DNA of 41,188 nucleotides from Burkholderia sp. H160 (GTDB lineage: Bacteria > Pseudomonadota > Gammaproteobacteria > Burkholderiales > Burkholderiaceae). Below, piece by piece: positions 16,978-25,441 of this stretch; position 1 is the stretch's first letter; every line of letters starts with the position of its first letter. The DNA lies in the NCBI GenBank assembly GCA_000173575.1, contig ABYL01000061.1, forward strand, positions 1 through 41,188, in the 5' to 3' direction. The notes under the pieces are model-generated. The model was not told the origin of the DNA and did not search any database. It worked only from the letters and a program-made list of their open reading frames with translations. Made by a program: the position numbers and the translations under genes.

Positions 16978-19900
16978 TCATGACAGCGCCATCGCCAGCA
17001 CGCGCGCGACGTGGATCGCGTCGACGCCCGCGCCGTCGTGAATCTGATGCCGGCAACTGGTGCCGTCGGCGACCATCACCGTAGCGGCGTCGAGCTTGCG
17101 CACCGCGGGCAGCAGTGACAGCTCCGCCATCGCTTGCGACGTCGCGTAGTGCTCCGCTTCGTAGCCGAAGCTGCCGGCCATGCCGCAGCACGACGATTCG
17201 ACCGTCGATACCTTCAATCCGGGAATCCACTTCAGCACGGTCTGCACCGGCGTGAATGCGTCGAACGCCTTCTGATGGCAGTGGCCGTGCACGAGCGCCT
17301 GCTGCATCGGCAGCGGTTTCAATTTGAGCTGCAAACGTCCGGCCTGTTCTTCGCGCACGAGGAATTCCTCGAATAGAAACGCGTGCTGAGCGAGGCGCTG
17401 CGCTTCGTCGCCGAAACCGTACTGCAGGAATTCATCGCGCAACGACAGCAGGCACGATGGCTCGAGCCCCACCACCGGCACGCCGCGTTCGACGAACGGC
17501 CTGAACAGATCGAGCATGCGACGGGCTTCCTGCTTCGCTTCATCGACGAGACCCGCTGCGAGAAACGTCCGACCGCAACACACGGGACGCTCACCTGGGC
17601 GTGCGTTGAAGTGAACCTTGTAGCCTGCCGCTTCGAGCACCTGTTGCGCGTCACGCGCGTTGTCGGGTTCCAGGTGGTTGTTGAAGGTGTCGACGAAGAG
17701 CACGACTTCTTTCAGGGTGGGGACTTGCGTCGTGTTACGTGCGGATTGCGTGGACACCGCCTCGGCCAGAAACGCCCTCTTGAACCGCGGCAGGCTCCGC
17801 TCGGTCGCGAACCCGACCGAGCGCTTGAACCATGTCGACAGCACCGGCACGTTGTCCGCGAGCGCCAGCAGTCCCGGCATGCGGCTCGCCGCGTCCGCAT
17901 AGCGCGGCATGAACGCGACGAGCCTGTCGCGCAACCGCACGCCATGTGTTTTTGCACGCGCCGCCCGAGCCTCGATCTTGAACTTCGCCATATCGACGCC
18001 GGTCGGGCAATCGCGCTTGCAGCCCTTGCACGACACGCACAGGTCGAGCGTTTCCTTCACGTCATCGCTCGCGAGCCCGCTTTCGCCGAGCTGCCCTGAA
18101 ATCGCGAGCCGCAACGTATTCGCCCGCCCGCGCGTCAGATGCTGCTCGTCCTTCGTCACGCGATAACTCGGGCACATCGTGCCCGCGTCGAACTTGCGAC
18201 AGTGGCCGTTGTTGTTGCACATCTCGACCGCTTTCGCGAGGCCGCCGCTCAGATCGTCGCCGCTGCCCGGCGCACTTTCTTCGCCCGTCAGCGGATTGCG
18301 CTCGACGTTCCACGCCGACCAGTCGAGTGCCGTATCGATGCGCTGTTCGCGATAGCCCGGCGCGAAGCGGAAATTGCGCGCGTCGTCCATCTTCGGTGGA
18401 CGCACGATCTTGTCGGGATTGAAGCGGTTGTCCGGATCGAACAGCGCCTTGATCTCGCTGAACGCCTCGTTAAGCCGCGGCCCGTACTGCCACGCGACCC
18501 ATTCGCCGCGGCACAGGCCATCGCCATGCTCGCCGGAATACGCTCCCTTGTACTCGCGCACGAGTTCGGCGGCCTCCTCCGCGATCAACCGCATCTTCGT
18601 TGCGCCGTCGCGGCGCATGTCGAGAATCGGCCGCACGTGCAGCGTGCCGACGCTTGCGTGCGCGTACCACGTGCCTTCGGTGCCGTGACGATGAAACACG
18701 TCGGTCAGCCGGCTCGTGTAGTCGGCCAGATGTTCGAGCGGCACCGCGCAATCTTCGATAAAGGACACCGGCTTGCCGTCGCCCTTCATGCTCATCATGA
18801 TGTTGAGCCCGGCCTTGCGCACTTCCCACAGCGCTTTTTGCTCGTTCGCATCCGGCATCCCGACGACGGCATCGGGCAAGCCCAGCTCGCCCATCAACTC
18901 GGTGAGCTGCTTCAGCGAGGCGAGCTGCGCATCGCGATCCTCGCCCGCGAACTCGACGAGCAGGATTGCTTGCGGCTCGCCGACCAGCGCCTTCTCGATC
19001 ACGGGACGGAACGCGGGATTGCTCAACGCGAGATCGATCATCGTGCGATCGACCAGTTCGACTGCGACCGGCTTCAGCTTGACGATGTGCTGCGTGAGCG
19101 CCATCGACTGCCGGAAGGTCGGAAAGTTGACCACGCCGAGCGCCTTGTGCGCGGGCAATGGCGCGAGCTTCAGCGTGATCTGCCGGCTGAACGCGAGCGT
19201 GCCTTCCGAGCCGACCAGCAGATGCGCGAGGTTCGCGCTGCCGTCGTCGGTATAGGCGCGCGGATTCTGGCAGTCGAACAGATCGATGTTGTAGCCCGCG
19301 ACGCGTCGCAGCACCTTCGGCACACGCGCGACGATTTCGTCACGCTCGCGCTGCGCGATCCGCGTAACACCCGCGACGATCTGCTGCAAGCGCTCGCCTT
19401 GCGGCGGCTCGCGCAGCGACGCGAAACGCGCTTCGCTGCCATCGGCGAGAATCGCGTCGATCGCATCGACGTTGTGCACCATGTTGCCGTATTCGATCGA
19501 GCGCGAGCCGCACGAGTTGTTGCCGGCCATGCCGCCGATCGTGCACTGCGCGGCCGTCGATACATCGACCGGAAACCACAGCCCATGCGGCTTCAACCAC
19601 GCGTTCAGATGATCGAGCACGACGCCGGGCTCGACCGTGACGGTGCGCGCGTCGGCATCGAACGTGACGACGTTGTTGAGCCACTTGCTGGTGTCGACGA
19701 CGAGCGCTTCGCCGACCGTCTGCCCGCACTGGCTCGTGCCCGCGCCGCGGGCGAGCAGCGGCACCTTCTCGCTGCGCGCGATATCGAGCGCGACGCGCAG
19801 ATCGTCCTGATCGCGCGGCACCACGACGCCGACCGGCATGATCTGATAGATCGACGCGTCAGTCGCGTAGCGGCCGCGGCTGGCGAGATCGAACAGCACG

Positions 19901-20010
19901 TCGCCGCGCAGCGATTTGCGCAGATGCTGCGCGAGCGGGCTCATCGCGCGGGCGACGCCGGGGACCAGATGGATCGGCTTGACGAGCAAGCCCGCAGTGG
20001 GATTCGTCAT
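16978..20010 (-). CDS. FAD/Fe-S D-2-hydroxyacid dehydrogenase (YdiJ-like, GlcD-GlcF fusion)
   Basis: A 1010-residue fusion. Residues ~50-280 are a PCMH-type FAD-binding domain (ARGAGTSQCGQTVG, MAGNNSCGSRSIEYGNMV, LLVGSEGTLAFSRQITLKLAPLP, quoted in parts). An FAD-oxidase C domain follows, with YSGEHGDGLCRGEW. Ferredoxin motifs are CNNNGHC (~597) and CVSCKGCKRDCPTG (~656). Two CCG domains close the protein, with VCCGRTFLAAG (~810) and SSCCGMAGSFG (~940). E. coli YdiJ (1018 residues, D-2-hydroxyglutarate dehydrogenase) has the same architecture. It oxidises a D-2-hydroxyacid at the membrane and passes electrons to quinone. It is third in an operon with the MFS transporter and the glyoxylate aminotransferase, so glycolate, D-lactate or a relative is a plausible substrate. 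Confidence 0.92.
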   Translation of the reverse strand: MTNPTAGLLVKPIHLVPGVARAMSPLAQHLRKSLRGDVLFDLASRGRYATDASIYQIMPVGVVVPRDQDDLRVALDIARSEKVPLLARGAGTSQCGQTVGEALVVDTSKWLNNVVTFDADARTVTVEPGVVLDHLNAWLKPHGLWFPVDVSTAAQCTIGGMAGNNSCGSRSIEYGNMVHNVDAIDAILADGSEARFASLREPPQGERLQQIVAGVTRIAQRERDEIVARVPKVLRRVAGYNIDLFDCQNPRAYTDDGSANLAHLLVGSEGTLAFSRQITLKLAPLPAHKALGVVNFPTFRQSMALTQHIVKLKPVAVELVDRTMIDLALSNPAFRPVIEKALVGEPQAILLVEFAGEDRDAQLASLKQLTELMGELGLPDAVVGMPDANEQKALWEVRKAGLNIMMSMKGDGKPVSFIEDCAVPLEHLADYTSRLTDVFHRHGTEGTWYAHASVGTLHVRPILDMRRDGATKMRLIAEEAAELVREYKGAYSGEHGDGLCRGEWVAWQYGPRLNEAFSEIKALFDPDNRFNPDKIVRPPKMDDARNFRFAPGYREQRIDTALDWSAWNVERNPLTGEESAPGSGDDLSGGLAKAVEMCNNNGHCRKFDAGTMCPSYRVTKDEQHLTRGRANTLRLAISGQLGESGLASDDVKETLDLCVSCKGCKRDCPTGVDMAKFKIEARAARAKTHGVRLRDRLVAFMPRYADAASRMPGLLALADNVPVLSTWFKRSVGFATERSLPRFKRAFLAEAVSTQSARNTTQVPTLKEVVLFVDTFNNHLEPDNARDAQQVLEAAGYKVHFNARPGERPVCCGRTFLAAGLVDEAKQEARRMLDLFRPFVERGVPVVGLEPSCLLSLRDEFLQYGFGDEAQRLAQHAFLFEEFLVREEQAGRLQLKLKPLPMQQALVHGHCHQKAFDAFTPVQTVLKWIPGLKVSTVESSCCGMAGSFGYEAEHYATSQAMAELSLLPAVRKLDAATVMVADGTSCRHQIHDGAGVDAIHVARVLAMALS

Positions 20011-20045
20011 TTCGTCGGCCTGTGGGAGTGCGCCGAAATCATGTT

Positions 20046-21332
20046 TTACATGCCCATGCTGGTGGAAACGTGCACCTTCTCCGACGCGCTGAGTTCGAAG
20101 CGGCTCTCCGGCTGCATGCGAAACGCGAGCACGACGCCTACGCCCATCAGCAACATGCTGCCGAGGAACGGCAGATCCCAGTTGCCGAAGTAGTCGATCA
20201 GAAAACCGCCCATCACCGGCGAGATGATCGCGGCGAGCGCCGAGCCCGTGTTCATCATGCCGCTCGCGGTGCCGGAGAATTCCGGCGCGATGTCCATCGG
20301 GATCGCCCACATCGGGCCGATCGTCATCTCGGCGAAGAAGAAGCCCGACGCGAGGCAGACGATCGACAGCGTCAGGTCATGCGTGAACATCAACGGAATC
20401 AGCGACAGCAGGCAGAACAGCATGCACACCGACACCATCCAGCTGCGCGCGCGTTTGAGGCTGCCCGTGCGTTTGAAGATCGCATCGGTGACGATGCCGC
20501 CGAGCGTGTCGCCGAGCACGCCGGCGAAGAACACGACCGACGCGAAGATCGCCGACTTCTGCAATTGCAGATGATGGTTGTGCAGGAAGTACAGCGGAAT
20601 CCAGCTGAGGAACAGCCACAGCGTCCAGCCGTAGCAGAAGTAGACGATCGTGACCGGCGTCATGCGGCGAAACAGTTTGCCCCATGGCAGTCCGGCGGTT
20701 TTCGGCTTCGGCGTGGGCAGCACGGCGAGCTCTTCAGGCGTGATGCGCGGATGGTCTTTCGGGTGCTCGGTGAACGTGAACGCCCATACGACGACCCACA
20801 CGAGACTCAGTGCGCCGCAGATATAGAACGATTCGCGCCAGCCCCAGGTGGTCATCACTAGCACGATGAGCGCCGGCGCGACCGCATTGCCGACTCGCGA
20901 CGCCGCGTGGGTGATGCCCTGCGCGAAGCCGCGCTTTTCTTTCGCGACCCAGCGCGACATCGCCGATGTTGCCGCCGGGAACGTCGCGCCTTCACCGAAA
21001 CCGAGCACGAGCCGCGCGGCGAGCAACGAAGCGAGGCCGCCCGCGAGGCCCGTGAACACCGTCGCGAGACCCCAGATCGCGCCGCAGAACAGCAGCGTGC
21101 GTCGCGCGCCGAAGCGATCGCTGACCCAGCCGCCGATCACCTGAAACAGCAGATACGGATACGCGAAGGCCGAGAACACGAGGCCGACCTGCGTATGCGT
21201 GAGATTGAATTCCTTGCCGAAGCCCGCGGCCGCGGTGCTGACGTTCACGCGATCGAGGTACGTGATGAAGTACATGATGCAGAGCATCACTAGAACGATA
21301 CTGGTCGCACTGGTCAAACGAAACCGCTTCAT
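20046..21332 (-). CDS. MFS transporter, anion:cation symporter type
   Basis: A 428-residue, 12-TM carrier of the ACS (phthalate/hexuronate permease) family. TM1 carries MYFITYLDRVNVSTAAAGFG, loop 2-3 the GGWVSDRFGARRTLL motif, then LVLGFGEGATFPAATSAMSRW, all standard for the family, which imports carboxylic acids with protons. The Met at 21332 has GGAG with a good gap and skips six residues of an upstream TTG/ATG frame. It lies between the aminotransferase (192 bases upstream, same strand) and the dehydrogenase (35 bases downstream). It probably imports the hydroxyacid the dehydrogenase oxidises. Confidence 0.9.
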   Translation of the reverse strand: MKRFRLTSATSIVLVMLCIMYFITYLDRVNVSTAAAGFGKEFNLTHTQVGLVFSAFAYPYLLFQVIGGWVSDRFGARRTLLFCGAIWGLATVFTGLAGGLASLLAARLVLGFGEGATFPAATSAMSRWVAKEKRGFAQGITHAASRVGNAVAPALIVLVMTTWGWRESFYICGALSLVWVVVWAFTFTEHPKDHPRITPEELAVLPTPKPKTAGLPWGKLFRRMTPVTIVYFCYGWTLWLFLSWIPLYFLHNHHLQLQKSAIFASVVFFAGVLGDTLGGIVTDAIFKRTGSLKRARSWMVSVCMLFCLLSLIPLMFTHDLTLSIVCLASGFFFAEMTIGPMWAIPMDIAPEFSGTASGMMNTGSALAAIISPVMGGFLIDYFGNWDLPFLGSMLLMGVGVVLAFRMQPESRFELSASEKVHVSTSMGM

Positions 21333-21524
21333 CGACTCTCTCCATGGCATGTGGCGACGGCGCGTCTGAAGTGGCGCGCTGCGTCTTCGCCCGGCGGCGG
21401 CGAGGGCCGCTACGGACGCATTGCATGTTGCTGTCGCCGCGTTCTGTGCGCGGCTCGATGAGGGAAGCGCTCCCTGGTGTTGCGGATTGTTCTTTGTTGC
21501 CTGGCCGGGGCCTGCGTCCGACCC

Positions 21525-22745
21525 TCAAGCCACGGCCTTCAACCCCGGCGTCTTCGGTGCCTGGCTCAGCCACTCCATCGCGACCGGCATGCCACTTTCC
21601 TTGATCGGAACACCAGCAAGCCGCAGGCCCATTTCGCAGCCGGCCAAGGTCGCGAGCAGCATCAGGTCGTTGCAATCGCCGAGATGGCCGATGCGGAACA
21701 TGCGGCCTTTCATCTTGCCGAGGCCCGTGCCGAGCGACATGTCGAAGCGTTCGTAGATCAGCTTGCGCACCGCGTCGGCATCGACGCCGTCGGGCATCAT
21801 CACGCCGGTGAGCACCGGGCTATAGACCGCAGGATCGGCGCACTGGATTTCGAGCCCCCACGCGCGCACCGCGCGGCGCGTCGCCTCGGCGAGCCGAGCG
21901 TGTCGCGCGAACACGTTGTCGAGCCCTTCGCCGAGAATCATCTCGATCGCCTCGTGCAGACCGTACAGCAGGTTCGTGTTCGGCGTGTACGGCCAGTAGC
22001 CGGCCTTGTTCATCTCGACGATTTCCGGCCAGTCCCAGAAGCTGCGCGGCAGCTTCGCGTGCTGGTTCGCGGCCATCGCCTTCGGCGAGATCGCGTTGAA
22101 GCTGATGCCTGGCGGCAGCATCAAGCCCTTTTGCGAACCCGCCACGGTGACGTCGACACCCCATTCGTCGTGGCGATAATCAGCGCACGCGAGACCGGAG
22201 ATCGTGTCGACGAGCAGCAACGCCGGATGGCCCGCGGCGTCGATCGCGCGGCGCACCGCGGCGATGTCGGACGTGACGCCGGTCGAGGTTTCGTTGTGCA
22301 CGACGCAGACCGCCTTGATCGCATGCTGCGTGTCGGCGCGCAGACGCTCTTCAATCATTTGCGGCTGCACGCCACGCCGCCAGCCCTCGATGCCCGGCAG
22401 CCCCAGGAATTCGGGTTTCAGGCCGAGCTTCTCGGCCATCTTTTTCCACAGCGTCGCGAAGTGGCCGGTCTCGAACATCAGCACGTGATCGCCCGGGCTC
22501 AGCGTATTCGACAGCGCCGCTTCCCACGCGCCCGTGCCGGACGCCGGATAGATCACGACCGGCTGCTGCGTCTTGAAGATCTTCTTGATGCCGTCGAGCA
22601 CCTTGAGGCCCAGTTCGCCGAACTCAGGGCCGCGGTGGTCGATGGTCGGATAGCTCATCGCGCGGAGGATGCGATCGGGCACCGGACTCGGCCCCGGAAT
22701 CTGCAGGAAGTGACGGCCGGCGGGATGGAAATCTAGCTTCAGCAT
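21525..22745 (-). CDS. Serine/alanine-glyoxylate aminotransferase (class V)
   Basis: A 406-residue PLP enzyme. It begins with the family LQIPGPSPVPDRILRAM and TIDHRGPEFGEL. PLP site features are YPASGTGAWEAAL, HNETSTGV (150-156), the VDTISGLACADY Asp (180) and the Schiff-base Lys206 in GSQKGLMLPPG. The reaction is glyoxylate plus serine or alanine to glycine plus hydroxypyruvate or pyruvate. The ATG at 22745 has GGAGGAG seven bases upstream; a longer frame from 22775 runs over the operator and is rejected. It is the first gene of the three-gene operon and is controlled through the TTTTGCATGCAAAA palindrome 18 bases upstream. Confidence 0.93.
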   Translation of the reverse strand: MLKLDFHPAGRHFLQIPGPSPVPDRILRAMSYPTIDHRGPEFGELGLKVLDGIKKIFKTQQPVVIYPASGTGAWEAALSNTLSPGDHVLMFETGHFATLWKKMAEKLGLKPEFLGLPGIEGWRRGVQPQMIEERLRADTQHAIKAVCVVHNETSTGVTSDIAAVRRAIDAAGHPALLLVDTISGLACADYRHDEWGVDVTVAGSQKGLMLPPGISFNAISPKAMAANQHAKLPRSFWDWPEIVEMNKAGYWPYTPNTNLLYGLHEAIEMILGEGLDNVFARHARLAEATRRAVRAWGLEIQCADPAVYSPVLTGVMMPDGVDADAVRKLIYERFDMSLGTGLGKMKGRMFRIGHLGDCNDLMLLATLAGCEMGLRLAGVPIKESGMPVAMEWLSQAPKTPGLKAVA

Positions 22746-22763
22746 CGGGCTCCTCCAATTGAA

Positions 22764-22777
22764 TTTTGCATGCAAAA
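22764..22777. promoter_or_regulatory. Palindromic operator, GntR type, upstream of the aminotransferase operon
   Basis: TTTTGCATGCAAAA is a perfect 14-bp palindrome just downstream of a TATAGT -10-like box (22779-22784, minus strand), so binding would cover the transcription start. A 13/14 match overlaps the start codon of the divergent GntR gene. Confidence 0.7.
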
Positions 22778-22909
22778 AACTATATCAGAGTAACGATGAC
22801 GCTCCCAAGACGAAAAATGGTCATTGGCGCCCGCGTTTACCCGCGCATGCGCAGTGATTAACTAATCGATAGTGTTCCGATAAAATTCCACATCATGTGA
22901 AGCTGAGGT

Positions 22910-22923
22910 TTTTGTATGCAAAA
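22910..22923. promoter_or_regulatory. Second operator copy over the GntR start codon
   Basis: TTTTGTATGCAAAA differs from the site at 22764-22777 at one position. The regulator's own ATG (22916-22918) lies inside it, which suggests autorepression. Confidence 0.65.
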
Positions 22924-23647
22924 TCCGGATTTCGACGCGGGTCTGACCGCTGCCCCGCTGATGCCGAAGGTCGAGCGTCAGCGCCTGCACGACACGGTGG
23001 TGGAGCACATCCGCCGCTTTATCGTCGAGGGGGCGCTGGAGCCCGGCAAGAAGCTGAACGAGCGCGAGTTGTGCGAAACGCTCGGCATTTCGCGCACGCC
23101 GCTACGCGAGGCGCTGAAGGTGCTGGCAGCCGAAGGGCTGATCGAGATTTCGCCGAATCGGGGCGCGTCGGTATCGAAGATGTCGGAAGCGGAAGTACGC
23201 GAAACGTTCGAATTGATGAGCGGCCTCGAAGCGTTTTCCGGCGAACTCGCAGCCGAGCGCATCACCGCGGCGGAGCTCGCCGAGATCAAGGCGCTGCATT
23301 ACGCGATGCTCGCGTGCCGCGCGCAGAACGATCTGCCGGGCTACTACAGCCGCAACCAGGCGATCCACGACAAGATCAACGAAGCGGCGCGAAATTCGGC
23401 GCTGCGGCAGACGTATGTGTCGGTCAACCGCCGGTTGCAGGCGCTGCGCTTTCGCTCGAACTATCAGACGCCAAAGTGGGACCGCGCGATTCACGATCAC
23501 GACGAGATGCTGAAGGCGCTCGAGGCTCGCGACGGGAAGAAACTCAGCGCGATTTTGCGGCAGCATCTGCTGGATAAGCGGGATGCGGTTTTGCAGGTGC
23601 AGGTGCAGGAGGAGGCGGGGGCTTCGGCTTCTGTGTTGAAGGTGTGA
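22916..23647 (+). CDS. GntR family regulator (FCD/FadR-type)
   Basis: A 243-residue protein. The winged helix occupies residues ~22-90: LHDTVVEHIRRFIVEGALEP, then LNERELCETLGISRTPLREALK and VLAAEGLIEISPNRGASV. The FCD ligand domain follows, with metal/carboxylate residues in the pattern D...H...H (IHDKINEAARN, IHDHDEMLKALEARD, LRQHLLDKR). FCD regulators sense carboxylates such as glycolate or lactate (compare GlcC, LldR). GAGG precedes the ATG. It is divergent from the aminotransferase-MFS-dehydrogenase operon and almost certainly represses it through the two palindromes; an inducer such as glycolate, glyoxylate or D-lactate is inferred from the enzymes. Confidence 0.93.
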   Translation: MQNPDFDAGLTAAPLMPKVERQRLHDTVVEHIRRFIVEGALEPGKKLNERELCETLGISRTPLREALKVLAAEGLIEISPNRGASVSKMSEAEVRETFELMSGLEAFSGELAAERITAAELAEIKALHYAMLACRAQNDLPGYYSRNQAIHDKINEAARNSALRQTYVSVNRRLQALRFRSNYQTPKWDRAIHDHDEMLKALEARDGKKLSAILRQHLLDKRDAVLQVQVQEEAGASASVLKV

Positions 23648-23694
23648 CGCGGACAACTCAAGTCGAGTCACGCTCCCCCGCCGGCAAACAAAAC

Positions 23695-23760
23695 TTGTCC
23701 ACCTAAATTGTTGGCAAGCCTGTGGACAACCTTCGCACAGCGAGCTTAAGTGCTTGAAGC
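23695..23760 (+). repeat. 66-bp repeat with DnaA-box-like inverted arms, copy 1
   Basis: TTGTCCACC at 23695-23703 and TGTGGACAA at 23721-23729, followed by CCTTCGCACAG and an AAGTGCTTGAAGC end. It aligns without gaps to copy 2, 184 bases downstream, with about 49 of 66 bases equal by my count. Confidence 0.75.
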
Positions 23761-23878
23761 GTGAGAACTATCTGCGCGCGGTGCGTGCGTAGGCAGTGCG
23801 CGCCGCCAGGGAGTCCGTGATATTTGCCACCGTGTTTCGCAAGGATGCCGTATCACCCGCACCGGCTTCAAAGCGCAG

Positions 23879-23944
23879 TTGTCCACATATATTGGGAACA
23901 AGCTTGTGGACAACCTGCGCACAGGCCTGCCAAGTGATTGATGC
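23879..23944 (+). repeat. 66-bp repeat with DnaA-box-like inverted arms, copy 2
   Basis: TTGTCCACA at 23879-23887 and TGTGGACAA at 23905-23913, a perfect 9-bp inverted repeat with a 17-base AT-rich spacer. CCTGCGCACAG and AAGTGATTGATGC follow, as in copy 1. Confidence 0.75.
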
Positions 23945-24033
23945 GGCAGGCCAATCGTTCGCGGATGCGGTAGCGGGCAGCGGCGTGGCACCTCGCACGA
24001 TGCAAACCAACAGCCGCGCCCTTCACCTCGATG

Positions 24034-25365
24034 TCACCGCACCGTTTCACGACGGCGCAGCGACTCCGGCAGCCCATACAGCACGATCAGCGCACACACC
24101 AGGCTCATCGCGCCGATCACATACAGCGCCGGCGTCGTGCTGCCGGTCAGATCCTTCACCCGCCCGACCATCACCGGGCTCACGATTCCGCCAAGCTGCC
24201 CGAGCGTGTTGATCAGCGCGATGCCGCCCGCGGCGCCCGCGCCCGTCAGCAGCTTCGGCGGCAGCGCCCAGAACGCCGGAATCGATGCGACCACGCCCGC
24301 GCCCATCACGGCCAGCGCGACCACCAGCAATGCAGTCTGCCTGTCGAAGAAGCCCGCGGCGAAGAAACCGAGCGCCGACATCAACAGCAGCCCGAACACG
24401 AATTTGCGCCGCTCGCCGCTCGCGTCCGACAAGCGCCCGACCACCACCATGCAGATCGCGCCGCACACATAAGGCACCGCCGTCAGCAGCCCGACCACGG
24501 TGGGATTCTTTGTGCCCGCCACATGAATCAGATGCGGCGCCCAGAAATTCAGGCCGTACGATGCGACCTGAATCAGGAAGTACACAAGCCCGAGCGTCAG
24601 GAAGCCCGGCGTTTTCAGCGCGCCCATCAGCGAATGGCCGGTCTCGGCCGGCCGGCTCTGCTGCGCGATCTCTCCGGCGAGCAGGCTCTTTTCCGCCGGT
24701 GCCAGCCAGCCCGCATCGTCGATGCGATCCTTCAACAGTTTCAGCACCAGCAGGCCGAGCACGACGCAAGGCAAGCCGCCGAGCAGGAACAGCCAGTGCC
24801 AGCCCGGCATGCCGAGCACGCCGTCCAGATGGCCGATCACGATCCCCGCGAGCGGCGCGCCGACCAGCCCCGAAAACGCCGACGCGAGAAACAGCATCGA
24901 TGTGATGCGGCCACGGTATTCGGTCGGAAACCACAGCGTCAGGTAGTAAAGCACGCCGGGCGCGAAGCCCGCTTCCATCGCGCCGATCACGAAGCGCAGC
25001 CCGTAGAACTGCCATTCGTTGTTGACGAACACCATCGCCGCGGTCGCGAGTCCCCACGAAATCATGATCCGCGCGATCCAGCGTCGCGCGCCGACCTTGT
25101 ACAGGAACAGATTGCTTGGCACTTCGAACAGTACGTAGCCGATCACGAACAGACTCGCGCCGAGACCGTACGCGGTATCGGACAAGCCCAGATCGCTTTG
25201 CAGCTGGAACTTCGCGAAGCTGATGTTGATGCGGTCGAAGAACGCGAACAGATAGCAGATCATGATCAGCGGCATGAGCCGCCACGCAACTTTGCGGATG
25301 ATGACCGCAAGCTCGTCGGCACCATGTTCGCGGGTGCTGCCCGCCACTACGCCCAGGTCACTCAT
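24034..25365 (-). CDS. MFS transporter, ACS (tartrate/phthalate) family
   Basis: A 443-residue, 12-TM proton symporter. Diagnostic parts are LMPLIMICYLFAFFDRINIS in TM1, LGASLFVIGYVLFEVPSNL, the loop YKVGARRWIARIMISWG and GAMEAGFAPGVLYYLTLWFP. These are typical of carriers importing tartrate, phthalate or other dicarboxylates. The ATG at 25365 has GGAG seven bases upstream; the longer frame from 25521 is rejected. It follows the HMG-CoA-lyase-like gene by 76 bases on the same strand and is probably in the same operon, importing the acid that the CoA-transferase activates. Confidence 0.9.
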   Translation of the reverse strand: MSDLGVVAGSTREHGADELAVIIRKVAWRLMPLIMICYLFAFFDRINISFAKFQLQSDLGLSDTAYGLGASLFVIGYVLFEVPSNLFLYKVGARRWIARIMISWGLATAAMVFVNNEWQFYGLRFVIGAMEAGFAPGVLYYLTLWFPTEYRGRITSMLFLASAFSGLVGAPLAGIVIGHLDGVLGMPGWHWLFLLGGLPCVVLGLLVLKLLKDRIDDAGWLAPAEKSLLAGEIAQQSRPAETGHSLMGALKTPGFLTLGLVYFLIQVASYGLNFWAPHLIHVAGTKNPTVVGLLTAVPYVCGAICMVVVGRLSDASGERRKFVFGLLLMSALGFFAAGFFDRQTALLVVALAVMGAGVVASIPAFWALPPKLLTGAGAAGGIALINTLGQLGGIVSPVMVGRVKDLTGSTTPALYVIGAMSLVCALIVLYGLPESLRRRETVR

Positions 25366-25441
25366 GCTTGTCTCCAATGCCGGATTCGGCAGCGCCGTCC
25401 GGTCGTTTGATCGGTTGAGGGGTTGATCGTCGGGGTGCGGT

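Larger units (their letters stand above)
23648..24033. other. Intergenic stretch with two 66-bp repeats
   Basis: No credible gene. It contains two collinear repeats (23695-23760 and 23879-23944), each with TTGTCCAC and TGTGGACAA arms. Confidence 0.7.

Noticed and set aside
16978-20310. 1110-codon reading of the YdiJ-like dehydrogenase
   Set aside because: The first 100 codons overlap the MFS gene and read as shadow sequence; the family-like start is the ATG at 20010.
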